From contig CBDFGN010000006.1 of NCBI GenBank assembly GCA_965247065.1, positions 4,092,001-4,156,000 of the forward strand: a stretch of 64,000 bases of DNA, written 5' to 3'. This document shows positions 8,426 through 16,479 of this stretch, piece by piece; the stretch's first letter is position 1, and every line of letters starts with the position of its first letter. A program made the translations under genes and the position numbers. The stretch is from CBDFGN01 sp965247065. Lineage in GTDB: Bacteria; Bacteroidota; Bacteroidia; Cytophagales; Cyclobacteriaceae. A model generated the notes under the pieces. That model ran no database searches. It worked only from the letters and a program-made list of their open reading frames with translations, and was not told the DNA's origin.

Positions 8426-10291
8426 ATGAAAGGACAACTTAGAACCGCGACGATTGCCGTAATCCTTTCCTTCTTGTTTTCCACCTGTAAGGATGATGAC
8501 GGCTCGATACTTAATATACCCGAGAACCTGGACATAACTAGCTACGCTCCGGAAAACTTTACGGATTTAAGCCTGCAGGAATTTAAGGCGCTCGAAACTC
8601 CGCTGGAATCAATTCTTGGAGGGATTATTCCGAACGGTCGGGTTTCGTCACATCTGGCTTTCATCGATGAAATTGCCCATAGGCTGGAGGAGGTTTTTTC
8701 CGGGGTCGCCATTGAAATAAGGGCCGGCGAAGAACGCGGATTGGCAGTTTGGGAGATTGAAATAAAATTTGAAGGAGGAGGAAAAATCGAAATCGTTATC
8801 GTGCAGGAGGCAGGAAAGATCCTGGAGATAGAGGGTCAGGCAGGTCCGTTCGATTTTGACGTTGATCCCGAGGGTAGTTTTATTTCTCTTAATGAAGCAA
8901 TTGAAATCGCTCATACTGTTATGGAGGGCGAGTTGGAAAGATGGGAATTGGAATTGGAAGAAAACAACCGTTGGGAATGGGAACTGCACTTGATTAACGG
9001 GGAAGGAAGATGGGAGATTGAGATTGATGCTTTCACTGGAGAGATTCTTGGAATCAAAAGAAAAGATGGAGACAAAACCGACGAGCCCGAACTTGAGGAT
9101 CCGGGCGATCCTGCACCCGATAATGTAATAGAATTCGCCTTGGAAATTGTTCCGGGAGAGGTTGTTCATTCTGAGATGGAACGCGAGGATGATCTGACCG
9201 TATGGGAGGTTTATATCCGCACCGAGGTAGGCTCAATCGTCAAACTGAAAATCCTGCAAACCGAAAGTCTCTCGTTATTCAAGATTAAAGGAAAGGAGCC
9301 TCCTTTCGACTATGAAGTAAATCTGGGTGATGATTTTGTTCCATTTGATGAAGCCAAGGCTATTGTTCACCAAAGAATTGATTCCGAGATCAGCGAATGG
9401 CAACTATTCCGTAGACATCGTAGCGATGAGGCTTTCTGGATATATAAGTTTGAGTTGATTATAGGTGATGCCCAAGCAGAAATACTTATCAATGCCTTAA
9501 CGGGTGAAATAATAAATCTTGAAGTGGACCACGCCGATAAAGACATTGATGAAGATATCGAGGAGGATAAAGGAGACCAAAACGGTGATGATACTGATGA
9601 GGAGGCAGATGGAGCGAACGAGGATGACGGAGAGCAGGAGGGTGATGGTCAAGAAGAGGGGGAGAACATGGATGATGAGGAGCAGGAGGGTGATGGTGAG
9701 AATGGGGATGACGGAGAGCAAGAGGGTGATGGAGAGAATGGAGACGATGGAGAGCAGGAGAGTGATGGTGAAGGAGATGGAGAAAATGGAGAAACTGATG
9801 GTGATGGAGAAAATGGCGGAGAAGAAGATGGCGATAATTCGGAAACAGGGCCCGAGATCCCCGAGGAGGTGTTGCATCTGGTTCGAACGATCTTGGATGG
9901 AGAAATAATCGAACCAGAGGTTTTCGAGGACGGGGACCGGAGCTTCATACGACTATATGTTCGAGGCCCAGAAGGAGCTGTCGTGAAGATTGTTATAGCT
10001 CTCGAGACTTTGGATGTGGTCAAAATTGAAATTAAAGAAGGACCCTTCGATATCGATTTACATCATCCTCATGATGCCCTGATATCGGTTCTTCAGGCAA
10101 TAGAGATCGCCCTGGAAACAGTCCATGGAGAAATAGTTGGATGGAGATTGGAACTGGAGGAAACTGACCAGGGAGATTTGGTGTGGGTGTTTGAGTTTAG
10201 AATAGTGATCAATGGAACTGTGGTGGAGATTACGATCAATGGCGAAACGGGAGAAGTCCTTGGGGTCGACGACGGGGCCCAGGAGGATTAA
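8426..10291 (+). CDS. Lipoprotein with three PepSY-like units and a long acidic linker
   Basis: A 621-residue exported protein. The signal peptide ends FSTC with Cys21; Thr at -1 makes the lipobox slightly unusual. The protein contains three copies of a roughly 140-residue unit (about 58-215, 230-367, 476-621). Each unit has a first half ending in GPFDFD or similar (GQAGPFDFDV, GKEPPFDYEV, IKEGPFDIDL) and a second half ending in the PepSY signature T-G-E-I/V-L/I (DAFTGEILGI, NALTGEIINL, NGETGEVLGV). Units 2 and 3 are separated by about 105 residues (368-475) of Asp/Glu/Gly/Asn-rich sequence with reiterated EQEGDGENGDD blocks. PepSY domains are generally thought to inhibit peptidases or sense ligands; no enzyme is fused here. 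It starts 23 bases from the divergent heme/HEAT gene. Function unknown. Confidence 0.75.
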   Translation: MKGQLRTATIAVILSFLFSTCKDDDGSILNIPENLDITSYAPENFTDLSLQEFKALETPLESILGGIIPNGRVSSHLAFIDEIAHRLEEVFSGVAIEIRAGEERGLAVWEIEIKFEGGGKIEIVIVQEAGKILEIEGQAGPFDFDVDPEGSFISLNEAIEIAHTVMEGELERWELELEENNRWEWELHLINGEGRWEIEIDAFTGEILGIKRKDGDKTDEPELEDPGDPAPDNVIEFALEIVPGEVVHSEMEREDDLTVWEVYIRTEVGSIVKLKILQTESLSLFKIKGKEPPFDYEVNLGDDFVPFDEAKAIVHQRIDSEISEWQLFRRHRSDEAFWIYKFELIIGDAQAEILINALTGEIINLEVDHADKDIDEDIEEDKGDQNGDDTDEEADGANEDDGEQEGDGQEEGENMDDEEQEGDGENGDDGEQEGDGENGDDGEQESDGEGDGENGETDGDGENGGEEDGDNSETGPEIPEEVLHLVRTILDGEIIEPEVFEDGDRSFIRLYVRGPEGAVVKIVIALETLDVVKIEIKEGPFDIDLHHPHDALISVLQAIEIALETVHGEIVGWRLELEETDQGDLVWVFEFRIVINGTVVEITINGETGEVLGVDDGAQED

Positions 10292-10339
10292 TACATTGGA
10301 GTTGCTCAAACCTGGCGACCTGGAAATAAGATCTCTGTG

Positions 10340-10345
10340 TATTTA
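10340..10345. repeat. 6-bp flanking repeat TATTTA, left side of IS982 copy 1
   Basis: TATTTA directly precedes the ACGTGAG terminus and recurs directly after the other terminus at 11377-11382. This is read as a target-site duplication, although the same hexamer in the same relative orientation also flanks copy 2. Confidence 0.55.
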
Positions 10346-11376
10346 ACGTGAGTTCGATATAAAATAGAGTAGTTTATTGATAGAAAAAAGGCAGAAAATT
10401 AGTATATTAAGTCATTGACAATCAACAAAATAACTAATATTTCTACCTATGTTAACTGCTACTAAAATTACTGAAATTTTTTGTTCCATTGACGATTTTT
10501 GTCTGGATTTTGTCCCAAAATTGGAAAAAAGATTGCTGGGAAGTAAAAAGCGCAACAAACCTGGTAAGCTTTCTTTATCCGAAGTAATGACTATACAGGT
10601 CTTGTTCCAGATCTCAGGATATCGAAATTTCAAGACCTTTTACAACACATACGTTTGTGGCCACTTGCGCTCCTTCTTTCCTGATGTGGTAAGCTATAAC
10701 CGAATGGTAGAACTTTGTAGTGGAAGTCTTCTGCCAATGGCTATTTATCTGAAAACACAAGGGACTGGACAGTGTACAGGTATAAGTTTTATAGACAGCA
10801 CTCCGTTAAGGGTCTGTCATAACAGACGGATCCATAACCATAAAGTATTTGAAGGGTTAGCTAAAAGAGGCCATTGTTCCATCGGATGGTTCTACGGGTT
10901 TAAGCTCCATCTTATCACTGCTGATACGGGTGAAATCATCGATTTTATGCTCACACCGGGCAATGTGGATGACAGAAAGCCTCTTAAAATTGAACGGTTT
11001 ATTAAGAAATTATTCGGAAAGCTCTTTGGTGATAAAGGCTACATCAGTAAGGAACTTTTTAAAAATCTGTTCTTCCGCGGAGTCCATCTGATAACCAAAC
11101 TCAAACGCAATATGAAGTCCTCATCCTTAACCCCCATCATGGATGCTATAATGCTCCGTAAAAGGGCTATTTGTGAGACTATCATTGATCAACTTAAAAA
11201 CATCTTCCAGATTGAACACTCCAGGCACAGGAGCCCAACTAATTTCCTTACCAACCTTTTCTCGGCTTTAATCGCTTACAACTTTTGCGAAAAAAAGCCC
11301 TCAATCAAATTGAACTACCAGGACACCGGTCAACTCTTTCTCGCTCTTTAATCATTCCTTATTGTCGAACTCACGT
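10346..11376 (+). mobile_element. IS982-family insertion sequence, copy 1 (1,031 bp)
   Basis: The element is bounded by terminal inverted repeats ACGTGAGTTCGA (10346-10357 and its reverse complement at 11365-11376), with further partial similarity inward. It contains one transposase gene filling most of the length. The AC-starting ends, about 1 kb size and single DDE transposase are what is known for IS982. It lies 54 bases after the PepSY lipoprotein gene and interrupts no recognisable reading frame. Length, ends and encoded protein are the same as the inverted copy at 36458-37488. Confidence 0.9.
10449..11351 (+). CDS. IS982-family DDE transposase (copy 1)
   Basis: A 300-residue transposase that would catalyse cut-and-paste or copy-type movement of the element. 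The N-terminal region has the IS982-like KLSLSEVMTIQVLF helix. The RNase H-like catalytic core shows FIDSTPLRVCHNRR (first Asp, near residue 116), LFGDKGYISK (second Asp, near residue 196) and the C-terminal helix with ETIIDQLKN carrying the catalytic Glu candidate. The reading frame is uninterrupted and appears full length, so the enzyme could be active. The leader from the left end to the ATG (about 100 bases) is AT-rich and identical in both copies. Confidence 0.93.
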   Translation: MLTATKITEIFCSIDDFCLDFVPKLEKRLLGSKKRNKPGKLSLSEVMTIQVLFQISGYRNFKTFYNTYVCGHLRSFFPDVVSYNRMVELCSGSLLPMAIYLKTQGTGQCTGISFIDSTPLRVCHNRRIHNHKVFEGLAKRGHCSIGWFYGFKLHLITADTGEIIDFMLTPGNVDDRKPLKIERFIKKLFGKLFGDKGYISKELFKNLFFRGVHLITKLKRNMKSSSLTPIMDAIMLRKRAICETIIDQLKNIFQIEHSRHRSPTNFLTNLFSALIAYNFCEKKPSIKLNYQDTGQLFLAL

Positions 11377-11823
11377 TATTTATACCTGCTGAATTTAACC
11401 GAACTTATTATTCCTGCCTCGTTACGGAGAAGAAAGTTGTGATCAGCCACATAACCAGATTTGGTGCCTGGGTTTTCACGAATTGTGGCTTTTCTGATTG
11501 ATTCAATGCCCGGTTTCCAGGAATTTCATTGCAGGGCCCGCAACCATCACTGACATTGATTCTTCCAGAATTTCGCTTTTGGAGATTAACGTCTCGATCC
11601 AGATGTATGAAGTAGCATCTTTTAACAACCACCTTGGATCGATATATTCATGTTCAGAAATGAATCTGTTCAGGGCAGCGGCGAACCTATACCGAAGGTG
11701 GAAAGATTATATCAGGGTGGATCTAATTCATTACATCCTGCTGTTTGCCTAGGTGATCCTACTCTTGGTTTTCTTTTGAGGAGCGACCGAGCGCCGCGTT
11801 CGAATCAATCTAGCGAGTAGCCG
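11377..11823. other. 447-bp stretch without a supported gene
   Basis: Between IS982 copy 1 and the frameshifted lipoprotein gene I see no intact gene. The first six bases are the flanking repeat TATTTA. On the minus strand (about 11711-11511) a start-less frame of about 66 codons reads plausibly protein-like (for example DPRWLLKDATSYIWIETLI) and ends FLETGH plus stop. It could be the end of a decayed gene, but I do not recognise it. No hairpin followed by a T-run was seen. Confidence 0.4.
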
Positions 11824-12557
11824 CTAACAATCCGTATCCATTAATTCCTGGTCCCAGCAATGGAAATCTTCATCATCGTAATGGGCCGGATCCTTTATCC
11901 TTCTAGCCTTGGTCTCCCGGTTCCACTGGATTTCCCTGGTATTTCCATTTTCAATGTTGAAAATACCATAGAAAGCGTCATAATCGGGATCATCTGTTAT
12001 TCCGAACTCCAGGTAACTCCCATTTCCATCATCACCTGGGATAACATTGGTGTACCTGATCTCGGCGATTTCACTGGTCGCCGAACGACTCCAATCAATG
12101 TCGATTAGTGGAGTAGGATCGCTGGGGTTGGATTTGAGGTTCCAGGTACCCTCGGTGGCGGTAAGATTTGAGACTCCGCTATACCAGGCGAAATCCTCAA
12201 ATGCCCCATCCCGCGTTATATACATATCCCATTGAACTCCAGCGGCAACGAATTTGGCTGTAAGTCGCGCTGAATGGGCTATCCCTGCTGCCTCAAAATT
12301 GTAGATCCATACCCAGGACGCATTACCGGCATCAAATTCAGGAGTTTCATTGACCGGCCCCAGTTTTTAAGCATCATGACTCTTCCGCCCGAAGGATCTA
12401 TGGCATTATCAGCAAAATCCGTGAAATCAATCACCATGGTAGACAATGGCGGCATTTCCGGGACATCCTGCGCAGGAGCGGGTACCGGATCATCAGAGCA
12501 ACCGTTAAATATTAAGGCAAAAATCACGATGATCGATGTTATTTGAATAGTTTTCAT
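11824..12557 (-). pseudogene. Frameshifted secreted lipoprotein (unknown family)
   Basis: Two minus-strand frames join into one coherent protein. The first begins at the ATG at 12557 with MKTIQITSIIVIFALIFNGC, a clear lipoprotein signal, and reads to GGRVMMLK. The second continues LGPVNETPEFDAGNASW, contains YITRDGAFEDFAWYSG and ends QELMDTDC. The switch lies at a T-run (12364-12368; A5 on the coding strand): one extra A would restore a single frame of about 244 codons. The product has no family I can name; the C-terminal half looks like a beta-rich extracellular domain with many Asp, Asn and Gly residues. Either a consensus indel or a true pseudogene would explain it. It lies 131 bases downstream of the cysteine desulfurase gene on the same strand. 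Confidence 0.7.
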
Positions 12558-12688
12558 AGGTTTCAGGGGTTGGAAAATTAGCTTCTTTATCACTTCCAGT
12601 AATACGACAATTCAAAGGCCCGGTAGCCCTAAGAATTATTAATCTTTATTAGAAAATTGTAGGATACCTCAGCTTTGCAATGAAGGCA

Positions 12689-13843
12689 TCAGGCCTCGAC
12701 CCGGTTCAGCTCGATTAATTTCTGCACTGCATAATCCACCTCATCAGCATTATTATACTTACTGAATGAGAATCGAACAGCTCCCCTTTCCGGGTTAATT
12801 CCTAAAGCCTCCAGGACATGGGACCCAGCCAAACTGCCACTAGCGCAGGCACTACCTCCCGAGGCTGAGATCTGGGCGATGTCCAAATTGAACAACAGCA
12901 TTTCATTGTCGAACGACGGCGGCAAAATGATATTGAGGACCGTATAAAGACTATCATCCTCGCCTGATCGGCCGGTAAATTCTAATCCTGGAATTCCAGC
13001 CCTCAATTGATCTATCATACGATGCTTCAGGGAGGTAATTTTCCGCCGGTCCATTTCAAGATTGGCATAAGCCAATTCCATGGCCCGGGCTAGGCCCACA
13101 ATTCCGTAAACATTTTCGGTTCCACCGCGCATATTGCGCTCCTGAGCTCCCCCAATTACCAAGGGCGGGATCTTTGTGTTTGCGCCGACATAAAGAAAAC
13201 CAACTCCCTTTGGCCCATGGAATTTGTGTGCTGAGCCGACAATCAGGTTGGTTTTTACCTTCTGCAAATCCATTTCGTAGTGCCCAATGGTCTGCACGGT
13301 GTCCGAGTGCAACAGGGCTTTATGTTCGCCGCACACCTGGCTGACTCTCTCGAGGTCAAGCAGATTTCCGATCTCGTTATTGGCTTGCATCAAAGAAACC
13401 AGCGAACCAGGATTCTCGATTAAGAGCCTCTCCAGATCATCATAATCAATTTGCCCTTTTTCATCCACTTCAACCAGGTGCAGATCCAGCTTCCCCTGAT
13501 CTGTTAATAGTTCAAGAGTATGCAGGACTGCATGATGCTCCAAGGGTGAGGTTACGGCGTGCTGGATGTCATAGGCTTCCACCGCACAGCGAATGGCGGT
13601 ATTGTCAGCTTCGGTTCCTCCCGAAGTAAAAAAAATTTCCGCTGGGGCCGCGTTAAGGATGGCCGCAATCGATTTTCGGGCTCTTTCAATGCCCGAGCGG
13701 GCCTGCCGACCATGAGCATGTATGGATGAGGGGTTACCGAAGAAATCGGTCATATAGGGCTTCATGGCTCCAAAAACTTCCGGTGCCAGTGGGGTTGTGG
13801 CCGCATTGTCAAAGTATACCTTCATGGATGGGTTTGCTGTCAT
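12689..13843 (-). CDS. Cysteine desulfurase (NifS/IscS class)
   Basis: A PLP enzyme that removes sulfur from L-cysteine and passes it on as persulfide for iron-sulfur clusters or tRNA thiolation. The start motif is VYFDNAATTP. The PLP-binding lysine is in GSAHKFHGPKG (Lys207), the conserved histidine in SPLEHHA (His103/104), and the catalytic cysteine in SGGSACASG (Cys333). The loop around the cysteine is typical of group I enzymes. The ATG at 13843 gives 384 residues; a second ATG six codons later (13825) begins directly with MKVYFDNAATTP and could equally be used. Ten bases separate it from the upstream glmM stop, so the two are probably cotranscribed. Confidence 0.93.
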   Translation of the reverse strand: MTANPSMKVYFDNAATTPLAPEVFGAMKPYMTDFFGNPSSIHAHGRQARSGIERARKSIAAILNAAPAEIFFTSGGTEADNTAIRCAVEAYDIQHAVTSPLEHHAVLHTLELLTDQGKLDLHLVEVDEKGQIDYDDLERLLIENPGSLVSLMQANNEIGNLLDLERVSQVCGEHKALLHSDTVQTIGHYEMDLQKVKTNLIVGSAHKFHGPKGVGFLYVGANTKIPPLVIGGAQERNMRGGTENVYGIVGLARAMELAYANLEMDRRKITSLKHRMIDQLRAGIPGLEFTGRSGEDDSLYTVLNIILPPSFDNEMLLFNLDIAQISASGGSACASGSLAGSHVLEALGINPERGAVRFSFSKYNNADEVDYAVQKLIELNRVEA

Positions 13844-13853
13844 GTAATTGAAC

Positions 13854-15251
13854 TCATCCGTTTATCGGAGCTTGAATTACCTCCTTAATGTCCTCGATGA
13901 GCTTATTGGCTAGCTGCTCGGCTTTAACTAATGAATCCGATTCAGAAATGATTCTGATGATAGGTTCTGTATTCGATCCACGCAAATGAACCCACTCCGA
14001 TTCGAATTCAATTCTTATCCCATCCTCGGAATTAATCGGTTTGTTCTGGTATTTGTGCCTAATTTCCTCCAGGACCTTGCCAAGATCCAAATCAGGAGTC
14101 AATTCAATTTTATTTTTAGAAATGAAGTAATTCGGGTATTCCGCTCTGAGCCGGGAAGGCTTTTTACCGGATTTGGCGATATGGCTCAATATCAGTGCGA
14201 TTCCAACTAACGCATCGCGGCCGTAATGAAGATTCGGATAAATTACCCCGCCATTTCCTTCGCCACCTAGTACGGCATTGACCTGCTTCATTTTGGCCAC
14301 AACGTTTACCTCACCGACGGCCGCTGGATGATATGTTCCGCCTTTATTCTTAGTCACATCCTTTAGTGCCTGGGTGGAAGACAGGTTGGAAACAGTATTT
14401 CCGGTGAGATGACCCAAAATATAATCCGCGGCAGCAACCACTGTGTACTCTTCTCCAAACGGATTCCCATCCTCACAAACCAGCGCCAGCCGATCCACGT
14501 CAGGGTCCACAACGATACCCAGATCATGATTTCCTGTTTCTAGTTCGGAGCACAACTGGGTGATGTTCTCTGGCAGCGGCTCCGGGTTATGGGGAAAGAT
14601 TCCATTCGCTTCTCCGTTTAGCACCCGAACTTGCTCCACTCCCAGAGCCTTAAGAAGTTTGGGGACGGCCACGCCGCCTGTGGAATTAACACCATCAACG
14701 ACGATTCGGAGGTTTGCCGACTTTATGGCCTCTTCGTCCACCACAGGAAGCAGAGTAATCATTTCGATGTGCTTATCCAAATAGGTGGGGTTAAGTTGAT
14801 ACGTGCCAAGTTTGCGGTATTCGGAAAATTCGAACTTTTCAGATTCCGCCAATTCCAGTACTGTAAGCCCTTCCTCACCCGAGATGAACTCTCCATCCTC
14901 GTTTAGAAGTTTGAGCGCGTTCCACCCCAAGGGATTGTGACTGGCGGTTAGTACAATCCCTCCGCCCGCTTCTTCCAGCGGGATCGCAATTTCAACGGTT
15001 GGGGTGGTCGAAAGGCCCAGATCAACTACATCCATACCGAGACCTCGCAACGTACCGGATACCAGGTGTGAGATCATCTCTCCGGAGGGTCTGGCATCGC
15101 GCCCGATGACGATTTTGGCAATTCCCCGGGTCTCCTTCACCCAAGTGCCAAAGGCAGAGGTGAACTTAACAATATCAAGGGGCGTCAAAGCCTCGCCAGG
15201 AGCCCCTCCAATGGTCCCGCGAATCCCAGAAATCGACTTAATGAGAGTCAT
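13854..15251 (-). CDS. glmM: Phosphoglucosamine mutase (phosphohexomutase family)
   Basis: Converts glucosamine-6-phosphate to glucosamine-1-phosphate for peptidoglycan and lipopolysaccharide precursors. The protein has 465 residues and the four-domain phosphohexomutase pattern. The N-terminus is KSISGIRGTIGG; the phosphoserine loop TASHNP places the catalytic Ser at 104; the metal loop is DPDVDRLA near residue 245; the sugar loop is GEGNGG near 330; the phosphate-binding loop near the C-terminus is LRGSNTEPIIRI. Bacteroidota members are sometimes labelled phosphomannomutase, so the exact sugar is inferred. The cysteine desulfurase gene follows after ten bases. Confidence 0.87.
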   Translation of the reverse strand: MTLIKSISGIRGTIGGAPGEALTPLDIVKFTSAFGTWVKETRGIAKIVIGRDARPSGEMISHLVSGTLRGLGMDVVDLGLSTTPTVEIAIPLEEAGGGIVLTASHNPLGWNALKLLNEDGEFISGEEGLTVLELAESEKFEFSEYRKLGTYQLNPTYLDKHIEMITLLPVVDEEAIKSANLRIVVDGVNSTGGVAVPKLLKALGVEQVRVLNGEANGIFPHNPEPLPENITQLCSELETGNHDLGIVVDPDVDRLALVCEDGNPFGEEYTVVAAADYILGHLTGNTVSNLSSTQALKDVTKNKGGTYHPAAVGEVNVVAKMKQVNAVLGGEGNGGVIYPNLHYGRDALVGIALILSHIAKSGKKPSRLRAEYPNYFISKNKIELTPDLDLGKVLEEIRHKYQNKPINSEDGIRIEFESEWVHLRGSNTEPIIRIISESDSLVKAEQLANKLIEDIKEVIQAPING

Positions 15252-15319
15252 AAATGCACTTCAATTTGGCGCTATAAAGGTACTTAAAGTTCTTAAGGAA
15301 TTAATTAGGACTGAAGACC

Positions 15320-15556
15320 CTAGTCGAATTTGGCCAGGACCTTTTCTACCTCGGATTGTCGTTTCTCAGGATCGGCACAGGAGTCTCCGGGATTCACTTG
15401 TTTTCCACAGTACCCACAGGTCTCCTCATTGTTCAAAAAAGGACTCTGTGAGGCGCAGGTCCCTTTGAATTCTCCATTTTTCAGAAATATCAGCCGCACT
15501 GACATCAAAACAAAAAACAGCCCTATGAAACCGATAGCCAATAATACTGTGGCCAT
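15320..15556 (-). CDS. Small single-pass membrane protein with cysteine motif
   Basis: A 78-residue protein with an N-terminal membrane helix (ATVLLAIGFIGLFFVLMSV) followed by a soluble tail rich in cysteine: GTCASQSP, then ETCGYCGKQVNPGDSC. The helix plus K-G-x-C layout recalls NqrM-type small proteins, but the second part is different. I recall close relatives annotated only as membrane or secreted protein in many Bacteroidota genomes. The CxxC pairs suggest a metal-binding knuckle or a redox pair. It is a single gene with a -7-like box just upstream and lies 68 bases upstream of glmM. Role unknown. Confidence 0.7.
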   Translation of the reverse strand: MATVLLAIGFIGLFFVLMSVRLIFLKNGEFKGTCASQSPFLNNEETCGYCGKQVNPGDSCADPEKRQSEVEKVLAKFD

Positions 15557-15573
15557 AACCTGATATATTTACA

Positions 15574-15581
15574 CAAAAATA
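15574..15581 (-). promoter_or_regulatory. TATTTTTG, candidate Bacteroidota -7 element
   Basis: On the minus strand TATTTTTG matches the Bacteroidota -7 consensus TAnnTTTG and lies 17 bases before the ATG of the small membrane protein. I could not find a well spaced -33 TTTG, so this is a weak call. Confidence 0.3.
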
Positions 15582-15629
15582 CCATACCCTTCATTATTAC
15601 GCACCGTTATCTCATTTAGTTTTAATCTC

Positions 15630-16457
15630 ATGTCCAATAACCTAGCACCTCCAGACCCCCGCAGAAGCCAAAAGCTCGATGCTTTTGACCGTCTATTGAC
15701 TATCATGGACGTTCTCAGGGAAAACTGTCCCTGGGATAAAAAGCAAACAATGGAGACTTTACGTCATCTGACCATTGAAGAGACTTATGAGCTGGCCGAT
15801 TCGATTATTGAGAAGGATTACCATGAGATTAAGAAAGAGCTGGGGGATCTGATCCTGCATATGGTGTTCTATTCACGAATTGCCTGGGAGTTGGGTGAAT
15901 TCGATTTGGCCGATGTTCTAAATGAAATTTCCGAAAAGCTCATCAACCGACACCCTCACATTTACGGCGATATCGTTGCCGAGGATGCCGACGCAGTAAA
16001 AAAAAATTGGGAAAAAATAAAACTAAAAGAAAAGGGCAATCGATCCGTGCTAGGTGGGGTTCCGAAGGCCCTGCCAACCATGATCAAGGCAATGCGCATT
16101 CAGGAGAAAGCCAGGGGCGTTGGCTTCGATTGGGAACATAAGGAGCAAGTCTGGCAAAAAGTGGAAGAAGAACTGGGCGAATTCAAAAAGGAATTTCCTC
16201 CATTGGCTAGCTCCACCAAGGACGATCCACGGAAAAAAGATCGAGCCACATCCGAGTTTGGGGATCTATTATTCTCCCTTATCAATTATTCCAGGTTCGT
16301 GGATATTAATCCCGAAGAAGCCTTGGAAAGAACCAATAAGAAATTTATCAAGCGATTTCAGTACCTGGAGAATGAAACCATTAAACAGGGTAAGAATCTA
16401 AGTGAAATGAGCCTTGAAGAAATGGATCAGTATTGGGAGAAGGCCAAACGCTTGTGA
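15630..16457 (+). CDS. mazG: Nucleoside triphosphate pyrophosphohydrolase MazG
   Basis: Hydrolyses nucleoside triphosphates to monophosphate and pyrophosphate, cleaning damaged or excess nucleotides. The 275-residue length and two-domain layout are normal. The N-terminal MazG domain contains NCPWDKKQT, then HLTIEETYELADSI and KELGDLILHMVFYSRI, giving the metal-binding E-x-x-E and E-x-x-D residues. A second half repeats the helical pattern with VEEELGEFKKE and EFGDLLFSLINYSRF. It is monocistronic: it is divergent from the small membrane protein upstream and converges on the cyclase gene, whose stop lies 22 bases beyond its own. Confidence 0.93.
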   Translation: MSNNLAPPDPRRSQKLDAFDRLLTIMDVLRENCPWDKKQTMETLRHLTIEETYELADSIIEKDYHEIKKELGDLILHMVFYSRIAWELGEFDLADVLNEISEKLINRHPHIYGDIVAEDADAVKKNWEKIKLKEKGNRSVLGGVPKALPTMIKAMRIQEKARGVGFDWEHKEQVWQKVEEELGEFKKEFPPLASSTKDDPRKKDRATSEFGDLLFSLINYSRFVDINPEEALERTNKKFIKRFQYLENETIKQGKNLSEMSLEEMDQYWEKAKRL

Positions 16458-16479
16458 TCTTCAGCAAGGGGTCTTGGAT

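Noticed and set aside
9540..9850. Short tandem DNA repeats that could be taken for a CRISPR or satellite
   Set aside because: The repeats are irregular, in frame, and encode the acidic linker of the PepSY lipoprotein; no unique spacers.
9497..10023. Long minus-strand frames rich in Ile/Thr or Ser/Pro opposite the acidic linker
   Set aside because: They are the reverse complement of the Asp/Glu/Gly repeats and have no start context or independent support.
11790..11820. tRNA T-loop-like GTTCGAATC
   Set aside because: Flanking bases do not form the T stem or acceptor stem, and no anticodon arm was found upstream.
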